Of a stretch of DNA of 64,000 bases, positions 27,382 to 35,093 are shown one piece after another. The notes beneath the pieces were generated by a model. It saw only the letters and a list, made by a program, of their open reading frames with translations, searched no databases and had not been told where the DNA came from. The position numbers and the translations under genes are program-made. Numbering within the stretch: the first letter of the stretch is position 1; each line of letters starts with the position of its first letter. The DNA is taken from NCBI GenBank assembly GCA_964493245.1, contig CAZBNB010000005.1, positions 1 through 64,000 on the forward strand, given 5' to 3'. The stretch comes from CAZBNB01 sp964493245. GTDB taxonomy: Bacteria > Pseudomonadota > Gammaproteobacteria > Legionellales > Legionellaceae.

Positions 27382-27409
27382 GGCTCTACAGCATTTAAGG
27401 GGGCACTTT
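27382..27409. repeat. ISL3-type terminal inverted repeat, left
   Basis: Begins GGCTCT and ends GGGGGCACTTT. It matches the inverted copy at 28903-28930 at about 22 of 28 positions, and GGCTCT is typical of ISL3-family ends. Confidence 0.7.
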
Positions 27410-27461
27410 AATCAAGTGGTTGCGCGCGAATCCGAACCCTTGCGAATCTTTACAAAATGTA

Positions 27462-27490
27462 TATATGGTGCCCAGGGCCGGAATCGAACC
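27462..27490. repeat. att-like duplication of the tRNA-Leu 3' end
   Basis: 29 bases identical to 28947-28975, which is the 3' end of the tRNA-Leu gene (including CCA and the T arm). The two direct copies bracket 1.46 kb holding the Abi gene and the IS remnant, the pattern left by integration at a tRNA gene. Confidence 0.85.
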
Positions 27491-27617
27491 TAGGTTTAAC
27501 CTTTTGATTTTTAATAATATAAATAATAAGGACTCGAATCTTACCCAAGATCTTACCCAACGTGGAGTATGATACATTATTTGAAGAGTTACAAAAAGAT
27601 ACGAAATATTACGATGT

Positions 27618-28517
27618 CTAACTTTTAATTGCCCAAATAGATCTTCGTTGCCAATCATTGGGAAAGCCCATTGCACTCAAAGAAATATCATGTTTTTCCA
27701 CCAAAGTGATTAATCGATTTTGAAAATGATTATCAGGGCAAATAATTTTTAATAAATGAATAATTAGAACCAAAGGATTATAGAGTTTTCTTGATGATAC
27801 AGGCTCATTATTAAAATTGCTGATTAGTTCAGGCGGCTTCGAACGTGGGATCTTAATGGTTTTTGTTGTTTTCCTATTCCAAACTCTGCTGTGATGAGCA
27901 CATAAGTTACGTAAATAAGCAAGATACTCGATAAAACTAACCAGAACGTCATAGTCTAGCTGGTAAGCTCTAGCAATTTTATTACACGGCTCACCTGGCT
28001 TCATTGATTTCAGCCATTTGGATAAAAGACCAAACGACATGACCTCACAGACTACCCATATAGGCGGATTATCAGGGAAAGTATAAGTATTTTGATAATG
28101 CTTGATGAATAGCTCATCACTACGAGCTAATTCTTTTTGTAATTGAGCAATGTTTTTTAAATGCCATTCGTCATTTTTGCTTAAATGAGGCTGCAAATGA
28201 GCATGAGGACCGCCAAGTTCAGCAAAGTAATGCGCCCATTGAGTCCTAACAGATATTTCAATTCTTTCTATTGCATCAAGCAGTAACAATCGAAGCTCTC
28301 GATCAAAAAGATATAGATTTAAAACGTCTGAAAATCGTGAATTAAGTTTAAAACTATGAGCTTTATTATCCTCTTGAAAGGGAATCCAATACCCCGACAA
28401 TCGATAATAATTAAGATGTTGCAAATAATGGACAGTATCGTTTTCTATGATTAAACCACGCTCGGATAGCAGCATAGCTTGTTGTTCAAAGGAAAGAAAA
28501 GGTTTAGTAAACTTCAT
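27618..28517 (-). CDS. Abi family (AbiD/AbiF-like) abortive-infection protein
   Basis: 299 residues matching the Abi_2 family. N-terminal text LSERGLIIENDTVHYLQHLNYYRLSGYW region, then LFDRELRLLLLDAIERIE, is characteristic. RNLCAH at residues 203-208 is an R-x4-H HEPN ribonuclease motif, so it probably acts as an RNase on tRNA or other RNA during phage attack. No immunity gene is adjacent. It lies in the small island at tRNA-Leu, flanked by att-like repeats and IS ends. Confidence 0.88.
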   Translation of the reverse strand: MKFTKPFLSFEQQAMLLSERGLIIENDTVHYLQHLNYYRLSGYWIPFQEDNKAHSFKLNSRFSDVLNLYLFDRELRLLLLDAIERIEISVRTQWAHYFAELGGPHAHLQPHLSKNDEWHLKNIAQLQKELARSDELFIKHYQNTYTFPDNPPIWVVCEVMSFGLLSKWLKSMKPGEPCNKIARAYQLDYDVLVSFIEYLAYLRNLCAHHSRVWNRKTTKTIKIPRSKPPELISNFNNEPVSSRKLYNPLVLIIHLLKIICPDNHFQNRLITLVEKHDISLSAMGFPNDWQRRSIWAIKS

Positions 28518-28637
28518 TTTTTAGGGCTTAAAAAAAGTAACCCACCGGTTTGAGGATACTCTGTGAGCATAGCCTTGGTGGGTTTTCTTAATTAGATTAT
28601 CGCTTATTTTAGTATTTTTTGCAATTGGTGTGGAGCG

Positions 28638-28901
28638 ATGACTGCTAAATGGTGTCGTAAAACAATACCTCAGTTTTTAGAAATGATTGATGCTTTGAAA
28701 AAGAGTGGATTCAAATCGTTAGTTGCTTTAGGTAAAACGCTTTGTCAATGGAAGGATGAGATTGCCAGAATGTGGCGATTTAGGAAGTCTAATGGGATTA
28801 CAGAAGGGTTTCATCGTAAGATGAAGTTGATTCAAAGACGAGCTTATGGATTTAGAAACTTTGAAAATTACAGAATTAGGGTTAGAGTGTTATGTGCTTG
28901 A
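28638..28901 (+). pseudogene. ISL3-family transposase, C-terminal remnant
   Basis: 87 residues ending in SNGITEGFHRKMKLIQRRAY and GFRNFENYRIRV, the conserved C-terminus of ISL3 DDE transposases (normally ~400 residues). The catalytic N-terminal and central parts are missing, so it cannot transpose. It ends two bases before the right IS inverted repeat. A hairpin (AACCCACC with GGTGGGTT) lies upstream at about 28540-28585. Confidence 0.85.
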
Positions 28902-28902
28902 G

Positions 28903-28930
28903 AAAGTGCCCCCGCAAATGGGAAAGAGCC
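28903..28930. repeat. ISL3-type terminal inverted repeat, right
   Basis: AAAGTGCCCCC at the inner edge and AGAGCC at the outer edge, inverted relative to 27382-27409. It lies 20 bases from the tRNA-Leu 3' end. Confidence 0.72.
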
Positions 28931-28946
28931 TCGATTTTTTGTTGAT

Positions 28947-28975
28947 TATATGGTGCCCAGGGCCGGAATCGAACC
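28947..28975. repeat. att-like direct repeat within tRNA-Leu
   Basis: Partner of 27462-27490, identical over 29 bases. It is the intact tRNA side of the presumed integration site. Confidence 0.85.
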
Positions 28976-29040
28976 GGCACGGATGTTTTATATCCGAGGG
29001 ATTTTAAATCCCTTGCGTCTACCTGTTTCGCCACCTGGGC
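28951..29040 (-). tRNA. tRNA-Leu (UAA)
   Basis: Acceptor arms GCCCAGG and CCTGGGC pair, the CCA end is encoded, and the anticodon loop TTTAAAA gives UAA. A long variable arm is present as expected for Leu. Its 3' end served as an integration site. Confidence 0.95.
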
Positions 29041-29048
29041 TTTTTTTT

Positions 29049-29122
29049 TGGAGGCTGAGGCCGGAATCGAACCGGCGTACACGGCTTTGCAGGCCGCTGC
29101 ATGACCACTCTGCCACACAGCC
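29049..29122 (-). tRNA. tRNA-Cys (GCA)
   Basis: Anticodon loop CTGCAAA gives GCA; the CCA end is encoded, and one T:T mismatch lies in the acceptor stem. Part of a Gly-Cys-Leu tRNA cluster transcribed on the minus strand. Confidence 0.95.
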
Positions 29123-29170
29123 ATGTTTTTAAACGCCTTCAAAAAAAAAGCGACTATTGTCGCTTGATAT

Positions 29171-29245
29171 TGGAGCGGGAAACGAGGCTCGAACTCGCGA
29201 CCCCAACCTTGGCAAGGTTGTGCTCTACCACTGAGCTATTCCCGC
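29171..29245 (-). tRNA. tRNA-Gly (GCC)
   Basis: Acceptor arms GCGGGAA and TTCCCGC, anticodon loop TTGCCAA, encoded CCA. First gene of the tRNA cluster. Confidence 0.96.
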
Positions 29246-29379
29246 TACGTTACGGGAGGGAATTCTACCTGAATTCATCAGCCTGTCAACACGTCTAAGC
29301 ACTTATTTTAATAAAATAAATCGTTATCTCTATCAGTGTTCACACTTAGCTTCCAAAATGATCTTTTTTACCTCACATT

Positions 29380-29562
29380 AGGGTCTGTTGACATTTGGTT
29401 GCACGGTCAAAAATCATATCCAAAATACATGTGCAAAGCATAGTAATCGCTCTGGCAATGTCGTCAACTTAAGGAAAAAATGTCTTTACGACCAGCGAAG
29501 CAACCCAGCGTAAAGCACACAGAACCCAGAGATTGCTTAGCGAAGTATTTCCTTAAGTTGAC
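29380..29562. repeat. MITE-like repeats between tRNA-Gly and pgsA
   Basis: 29380-29396 repeats the end sequence of the 8329 element (AGGGTCTGTTGACATTT). A 100-bp unit at 29463-29562 has 15-bp terminal inverted repeats, GTCAACTTAAGGAAA and its complement; one end is also at 6960-6974. No gene seen in 29246-29587. Confidence 0.7.
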
Positions 29563-29587
29563 ACCATTGATCGTTCAAAGCAAAGGC

Positions 29588-30163
29588 CTAAGCATCCTGC
29601 TTAAACTCGTCCCGGCCAAGCTCAGGCCAGGCAATTTTTAAATAAGCAACCATAGACCAAATCGTCATCACAGCAGAAGCATATAATAAAACCGTACCAA
29701 GAATGTTCCACCAAGAAGGATAACCACTGAATGCCAATAATAAAATGATTGCTAACATTTGTAAGGCTGTTTTTACCTTGCCAACATAACTTACCGCCAC
29801 ACTGGCGCGTTTACCAATTTCAGCCATCCATTCTCTCAGTGCTGAAATCACGATTTCCCGTCCCACAATAATAATAGCAGGTAAAGTAATGTAATGTAGG
29901 TGCCCAGAACCAACCAATATTAATAAACTAGCAGCCACAATCAACTTATCTGCTACCGGATCTAAAAAAGCACCAAACGAAGACATTTGATGCAATTTGC
30001 GCGCTAAAAACCCATCGAGCCAATCAGTGAAGCAAGCTAAGGTAAACACCAAAGCAGCCACTATATGCGCATGCTCAAAAGGAAGGTAATACATCACAAT
30101 AAAAACCGGAATGAGCACAATACGCATGATGGTAAAAAAATTCGGTAATCCTTTAAACGACAC
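29588..30163 (-). CDS. pgsA: CDP-diacylglycerol-glycerol-3-phosphate 3-phosphatidyltransferase
   Basis: 191-residue inner-membrane enzyme making phosphatidylglycerol-phosphate. The CDP-alcohol phosphatidyltransferase motif D-G-x2-A-R-x8-G-x3-D-x3-D is intact in DGFLARKLHQMSSFG and AFLDPVAD. It starts two bases after the HAD phosphatase stop, and the rluC-HAD-pgsA run looks like an operon. Confidence 0.96.
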   Translation of the reverse strand: MSFKGLPNFFTIMRIVLIPVFIVMYYLPFEHAHIVAALVFTLACFTDWLDGFLARKLHQMSSFGAFLDPVADKLIVAASLLILVGSGHLHYITLPAIIIVGREIVISALREWMAEIGKRASVAVSYVGKVKTALQMLAIILLLAFSGYPSWWNILGTVLLYASAVMTIWSMVAYLKIAWPELGRDEFKQDA

Positions 30164-30165
30164 GA

Positions 30166-30828
30166 TTAATCTCCCGAAACATGTAAAAAAGCATTGATTT
30201 GTTGGTAATCATTAAACACATGCAAGGCACCAGCCATCAACAGTTCATCGTGTTGGGTTTGGTAAAAATCAACACCAACACCATCTGCGCCCGCGGCAAC
30301 TGCCATTTGCATATCTGATTGTGAGTCACCAATCATGAGCGTTTCTTCTGGTCCTATTTGTAAGGTTTCCATGATTTCTTCGAGCATTTGTGGACAAGGT
30401 TTCGGTGGGACTTGGCTAGCTGATCGTGTCACAGCAAAATAAGATTCCAACGCTGTCATTTGCAAAACACGTTGCAAAGACACATGACCTTTATTGGTCG
30501 CAATCGCTAACTGGACCCCCCCTGCATGCAAAGATTGTATGGTTTGCTTTGCACCATCAACCAATATCACCTCTACCGCTGAAAGTGCGAGTTTACTCTG
30601 CACCGCCGCCGCCAGTTGCTCTTGCTGGTAAAGGTACAATGCAGGAAACAACTGCTTAACAGCACCGCTGACACCTAAACCAATGCAACGTCTTGCTACT
30701 GACTGATCAAATGCACCTAAATGCATGTCATTGGCTTCTTTTGTAAGTATTTGGATCATTTGACCCAATCCATCCTCAGCAATGGTTCCTTCCCAATCAA
30801 AGACAACCAATTTATATTGTTTGCGCAT
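30166..30828 (-). CDS. HAD-family hydrolase, phosphoglycolate-phosphatase-like
   Basis: 220 residues. Motif I is VFDWEGTIAE: the usual second Asp (general acid, DxD) is Glu here. Motif II (IATNK) and motif IV (MIGDSQSDMQMAVAAGA) are present, with a helical cap between. Start ATG 30828 lies inside the rluC 3' end (17-base overlap); an upstream ATG at 30864 is less likely. Probably a phosphatase on a small phosphorylated metabolite. Confidence 0.85.
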   Translation of the reverse strand: MRKQYKLVVFDWEGTIAEDGLGQMIQILTKEANDMHLGAFDQSVARRCIGLGVSGAVKQLFPALYLYQQEQLAAAVQSKLALSAVEVILVDGAKQTIQSLHAGGVQLAIATNKGHVSLQRVLQMTALESYFAVTRSASQVPPKPCPQMLEEIMETLQIGPEETLMIGDSQSDMQMAVAAGADGVGVDFYQTQHDELLMAGALHVFNDYQQINAFLHVSGD

Positions 30829-31762
30829 CCCGTAACACTCCCCGTGCACGTTCAAATGTATCATCTAATTCCGCTTTAAATTGATAGTTTTTTCCATCCA
30901 AACAAAACTCAATCGCGCTCGCATGTAGATAAAGTCGCTCTGGCACACCAAAAATACGCCCAGACGCTTTGACACCGTATTTATGATCGCCAATAATGGG
31001 ATGCTCTAAATAGGCACTGTGCACACGAATTTGATGGGTTCGGCCTGTTTTAGGCTGAGCTTCTACCCAACACGCATTTGTGTAATTTTCCAACAATCGA
31101 AAATGCGTTTGCGATGCTTTTCCAGTAGCGGTGGTTTTCACCATACGCTCACCAGATTGTAAAATATTTTTCTCCAGCGCGACATCAACCCATTGTGCTT
31201 CTTTACCTTGCCAAGGATTGGCTAGCAAAGCCCAATAGGTTTTTTGTACCATTCTGGCTTCCAATAAAGCCTGAACACCCCGCAATACACTGCGTTTTTT
31301 AGCCAATAACAAACAGCCAGAAGTTTCTCTATCAAGACGGTGAATTAATTCAAGATAATGTAAATCATGTCGTAATTGTCTTAAGGCTTCGATCACACCT
31401 AAGCTTACACCACTCCCACCATGTACAGCAATTCCAAATGGTTTATTCAGAACCAACAGCGACGCATCTTCATAAATAATTGCATTCAACAAAGAGGTGG
31501 CCATAGATGGCTTGACCGCTTGATTAGCAGATGTCGTCGATTGACGTACAGGCGGAATACGCACGATATCACCCGCTTCTAAGCGCGTGGTTGGTTTAGA
31601 ACGCTTCATATTAACTCTAACCTCACCACTGCGTATCACGCGATAAATATGGCTTTTAGGCACACCTTTCAATACACGTAATAAGTAATTATCTAATCGC
31701 TGCCCAATTTCTTCCGTTTGAATTGTACGATAAGAAACTTGATTGTTTGACTCCGAACTCAT
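30812..31762 (-). CDS. rluC: 23S rRNA pseudouridine synthase RluC
   Basis: 316 residues. An N-terminal S4 domain (GQRLDNYLLRVLKGVPKSHI) is followed by the RluA-type catalytic domain with HRLDRETSG (catalytic Asp) and KTGRTHQIRVH. RluC modifies 23S positions 955, 2504 and 2580 in E. coli; which positions here is inferred from the family. Start ATG 31762 has a GAGG site. A 221-bp repeat starts 24 bases upstream, in its promoter region. Confidence 0.93.
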   Translation of the reverse strand: MSSESNNQVSYRTIQTEEIGQRLDNYLLRVLKGVPKSHIYRVIRSGEVRVNMKRSKPTTRLEAGDIVRIPPVRQSTTSANQAVKPSMATSLLNAIIYEDASLLVLNKPFGIAVHGGSGVSLGVIEALRQLRHDLHYLELIHRLDRETSGCLLLAKKRSVLRGVQALLEARMVQKTYWALLANPWQGKEAQWVDVALEKNILQSGERMVKTTATGKASQTHFRLLENYTNACWVEAQPKTGRTHQIRVHSAYLEHPIIGDHKYGVKASGRIFGVPERLYLHASAIEFCLDGKNYQFKAELDDTFERARGVLRDAQTI

Positions 31763-31785
31763 GCAAACCTCAATAAATAATACAC

Positions 31786-32006
31786 AGGACTTACACAAAA
31801 CATCGATGTTTTGCGCAGGGCAAACGCATCTAATTTTTGAACACAAATCACCGCTTTGGGGGCTACGTCCTGCGCTTTATGCGCAGGATCCATACAATCT
31901 TAATCAAGACCGTAATATGTATTCCGCGCATAAAGCGCGGAACGTAGACAAAGTGACTTTATATCACACGATTAGATGCGTTTGCCCTGTGTTTTACGTA
32001 AATCCT
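31786..32006. repeat. MITE-like element upstream of rluC
   Basis: Imperfect terminal repeats: AGGACTTACACAAAAC (31786) and GTTTTACGTAAATCCT (ending 32006), plus inner GGCAAACGCATCTAAT paired with its complement. The middle holds two short palindromes, CCTGCGCTTTATGCGCAGG and CCGCGCATAAAGCGCGG, with ACGTAG next to each. The rest of 31763-32335 holds no gene. Confidence 0.72.
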
Positions 32007-32335
32007 GATACAGATAAAAATTACGAAATGGCTACAAGATTAACATAAACACGCCGACTTGCGTAAAATTATCTCGAACTATTGCTAGGGAAAACGCATC
32101 TGAACGCGCACTATTGAACCTAAATGACTGCATTGATATCTTTAATGTGCGCAAGGTATATTAAATCAAGATCGCTATAGATGCTGTGCATAAAGCAGTA
32201 TGTAGACAGAAAAAAGGATTTTAGTGTTCAAAATTTAGATACGCTTGTCATAATTCTAAATAACACTAAAATTGACTTACCATTTGAAAGTTGCTATTGC
32301 TTATAAGCATGAGATCATAAAAAAGGAGTAAGCAA

Positions 32336-34030
32336 ATGGACTCAGCTAAGACCTTGAAGCACTTAGAGGTTAGTGTCAGTGGCTTTCAATTAATCAACGA
32401 TCCAATGTTAAATAAAAACTTGTCTTTCAGCGAACAAGAGCGTACTGACTTTGATCTATTTGGCCTTATTCCCCCCCATATTGCCACTCTCGAAGAGCAA
32501 TCATCGCGTTGTTATAACGCTTTCAAGAATAAAGAAACAGACATAGAAAGGTATATTTATTTACGTGCGTTACAAGATACATCTGAGATTATTTTTTATC
32601 ATTTACTGATGTCACATTTATCTGAAATGCTCCCGATTGTTTACACGCCCGTTGTGGGAGAAGGCTGTCAAAAATTTAGTGAAATTTACCGTCGTCCTCG
32701 GGGACTTTTTATTTCGTATCCCAATAGAGATAAAATAGACCAAATATTAGCCCACTTTCGTTTTGATCAAATCGAAGCAATTGTAGTGACAGATGGAGAA
32801 AGAATACTCGGACTAGGCGATCAAGGTGCTGGCGGTATGGGTATACCGATAGGCAAATTATCGTTATACAGTGCCTGTGCCGGGATTAATCCCGCAACCA
32901 CATTACCCATTACCTTAGACGTAGGGACAAATAATCAAGACAGACTCAATGATCCTATGTACGTCGGTTGGAAAAACCCACGCATTAGTGGCGCAGAATA
33001 TGATGAGTTTATTCACTTATTCGTGACAGGCATCAAGAAACGATTTCCCCATGTTTTATTACAATGGGAAGACTTTGCGCAGCAACATGCCACACCTATT
33101 TTAGAAAAATATCGAAATGAGCTATGTACCTTTAATGACGACATTCAAGGCACAGCGGCAGTTGCAACGGGGATCATACTCGCAGCGATTCCCTCAACCG
33201 GTATTCCGCTCATCAATCATCGTGTTGCTATCTTGGGTGCTGGATCAGCTGGATGTGGTATTAGTAATCTCTTAGCTCAAGCAATGATGGACGACGGATT
33301 ATCTGAGCAAGAAGCACTTTCTCGCTTCTATCTTGTTGATCGCCCTGGTTTGCTAGTGGATGGATTGTCAGGATTGCTCCCCTTTCAAGAAAAGTTCTGT
33401 CAAGCAAAGCAACACATTGCTAACTGGCAATGTGAAGATAAAAACAAGATTACGTTGCTTGACACCATCAACAACGCGCACCCAACGATACTGATTGGTG
33501 TTTCTGGACAACCCAGTACGTTTACCGAAGAAATTGTGCGTGCCATGGCCTCTCATGTGACACATCCTGTTATTTTCCCCTTATCAAACCCAACCAGTCG
33601 CAGTGAAGCCACACCAAGTGATTTGATAAAATGGACTGATGATAAAGCCATTATCGGCACAGGCAGCCCATTCCCAGCAGCAGTACGTCACGGTGCTTCA
33701 AAACGTATTGATCAGACCAATAATGCATATATCTTCCCAGGTATGGGATTAGGGCTAATCGCTGTCAAAGCAACCCGCGTCACCGATAAAATGTTTATGG
33801 CCGCAGCAAAAGCATTGGCAGCATGTTCTCCTGCATTAAACAATCCAGAAAATAATTTACTGCCTTCTTTTGAAGAGATTCAACACGTATCGATACAAAT
33901 TGCCTTGGCAGTTGGGAAAGAAGCAATCGCTTCTGGCTTTGCAAAATTACCCCCCAATATTTCTTTGGAAGAAGCGATTCATAACAAAATCTGGCAACCT
34001 GAATTTTTGCCTTATAAAAAAATACCATAG
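32336..34030 (+). CDS. maeA: NAD-dependent malic enzyme
   Basis: 564 residues. Oxidatively decarboxylates malate to pyruvate and CO2. Signatures: YTPVVGEGCQKFSEIYRRPR, TDGERILGLGDQGAGGMGI, CTFNDDIQGTAAVATGI and the Rossmann GAGSAGCGI. Length fits the large NAD-dependent (MaeA/SfcA) subfamily. AGGAG precedes ATG 32336. The gene sits between rluC and rne, an unusual insertion into a neighbourhood where those two are normally divergent and adjacent. Confidence 0.95.
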   Translation: MDSAKTLKHLEVSVSGFQLINDPMLNKNLSFSEQERTDFDLFGLIPPHIATLEEQSSRCYNAFKNKETDIERYIYLRALQDTSEIIFYHLLMSHLSEMLPIVYTPVVGEGCQKFSEIYRRPRGLFISYPNRDKIDQILAHFRFDQIEAIVVTDGERILGLGDQGAGGMGIPIGKLSLYSACAGINPATTLPITLDVGTNNQDRLNDPMYVGWKNPRISGAEYDEFIHLFVTGIKKRFPHVLLQWEDFAQQHATPILEKYRNELCTFNDDIQGTAAVATGIILAAIPSTGIPLINHRVAILGAGSAGCGISNLLAQAMMDDGLSEQEALSRFYLVDRPGLLVDGLSGLLPFQEKFCQAKQHIANWQCEDKNKITLLDTINNAHPTILIGVSGQPSTFTEEIVRAMASHVTHPVIFPLSNPTSRSEATPSDLIKWTDDKAIIGTGSPFPAAVRHGASKRIDQTNNAYIFPGMGLGLIAVKATRVTDKMFMAAAKALAACSPALNNPENNLLPSFEEIQHVSIQIALAVGKEAIASGFAKLPPNISLEEAIHNKIWQPEFLPYKKIP

Positions 34031-35093
34031 GTGCCAACAAATACGGCGACTGTTGGCATTAGGTGCCTCGCATTAAAATCAAGATAATTTAAGGGCTGCG
34101 CACCTAACGTTGTGCGTAGCGAAAATTCAAATGATTTAGCTAATAAACTGACTCAGTTTTAACCGACAAACCAATTATCAGGGGCCCCTATTCCAAATTC
34201 ATTTTTTTTCTGTTAAAATCCTTTTATGGAGAAGCTCCAAGTATTCATAAAAGCAACGCTTTAAAATATTCACGGGTTTTTTCAAGTAAACAGATTTATA
34301 AAATAGAGGTGCGTATCACCTCAAGCCAGTTAAATTGATGCCGTATTTATCTTTGCAAAATCCTAAAGATAACACCGCTCAATTTTAACAATGAAACAAA
34401 CGCGCTTCCCTTAAGCCAAGTAAAATTTAAGAGTTAAGTTGAGCATATATTTGTCAGACAACGCGGTTATGCCGCTTCATCAAGCACCCTCTACTAAGTC
34501 GCTAAGAACGCCTTCTAAGAGTGCTTTGTCTATCGCCTACACGCTGCAAGTCTTTTTATTCAACGTATTTCTATGTTTACACGATTTTAAACAATCAAAT
34601 AATAGATTTACACGGCGTTCATCCCATTTCCATACGCCGTATTCTCCATTAAAAAAACTGCGAAACGTATTAGGCTCTGTGCCCTCATCCCCGACTATAC
34701 TCACCGAAAAACGTCGATTTCCTATGCTGAGAATCAATCTTTTTCGACGCAAGTCAGCGATTAAAGCACACAACTTAAGCCAAACACTTAACTCCACCCT
34801 GGCAATTGTGCCTCTTGTAAGAACCTGTCTTCACAGTCTACCATGCTGGCCGAAAAGCATTGATTTTCTGCGGTCCGCTGCTCACATACCTGATGTATGC
34901 TGCGCTGCCGTCCTCAAAAGTCAATGCTTTTCGACTCAGCCTGGCGACTGTGAAGACAGGTTCTAAGAAAGCACATCGTCAGTGGTACACAAAGCCCGTG
35001 TATGAAACACCGGCTTGGCATCACTTTCTCAGTCCACACATCTGAGCGATGCGCCTGACTTAGGATATAAGCGCCCTTTTGAAGGGGTACATC
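34031..35093. other. Gene-poor 1.06-kb leader region of rne
   Basis: No convincing gene. It contains small hairpins just after maeA (TGCCAACA with TGTTGGCA at about 34034-34060), a 145-bp palindromic repeat (34820-34964) and several weak open frames, one on the minus strand at 34537-34797. A long structured rne leader is known to autoregulate RNase E in E. coli; whether that applies here is inference. Confidence 0.5.
34820..34964. repeat. 145-bp element with 19-bp perfect terminal inverted repeats
   Basis: Ends AGAACCTGTCTTCACAGTC and its exact complement; a second inner pair is CGAAAAGCATTGA. It lies 130 bases upstream of the rne start, so its hairpin would be in or near the rne leader. Confidence 0.8.

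Noticed and set aside
27395..27676. 93-codon minus-strand frame across the att-like repeat
   Set aside because: It spans the tRNA fragment and the Abi 3' end; no protein-like conservation.
28950..29298. Several short plus-strand frames
   Set aside because: They are antisense to the tRNA-Leu, tRNA-Cys and tRNA-Gly genes.
34439..34966. 175-codon plus-strand frame upstream of rne
   Set aside because: It runs through the 145-bp palindromic repeat, lacks a ribosome site and has an unlikely composition (Ser/Arg/Leu-rich), so it is probably chance.
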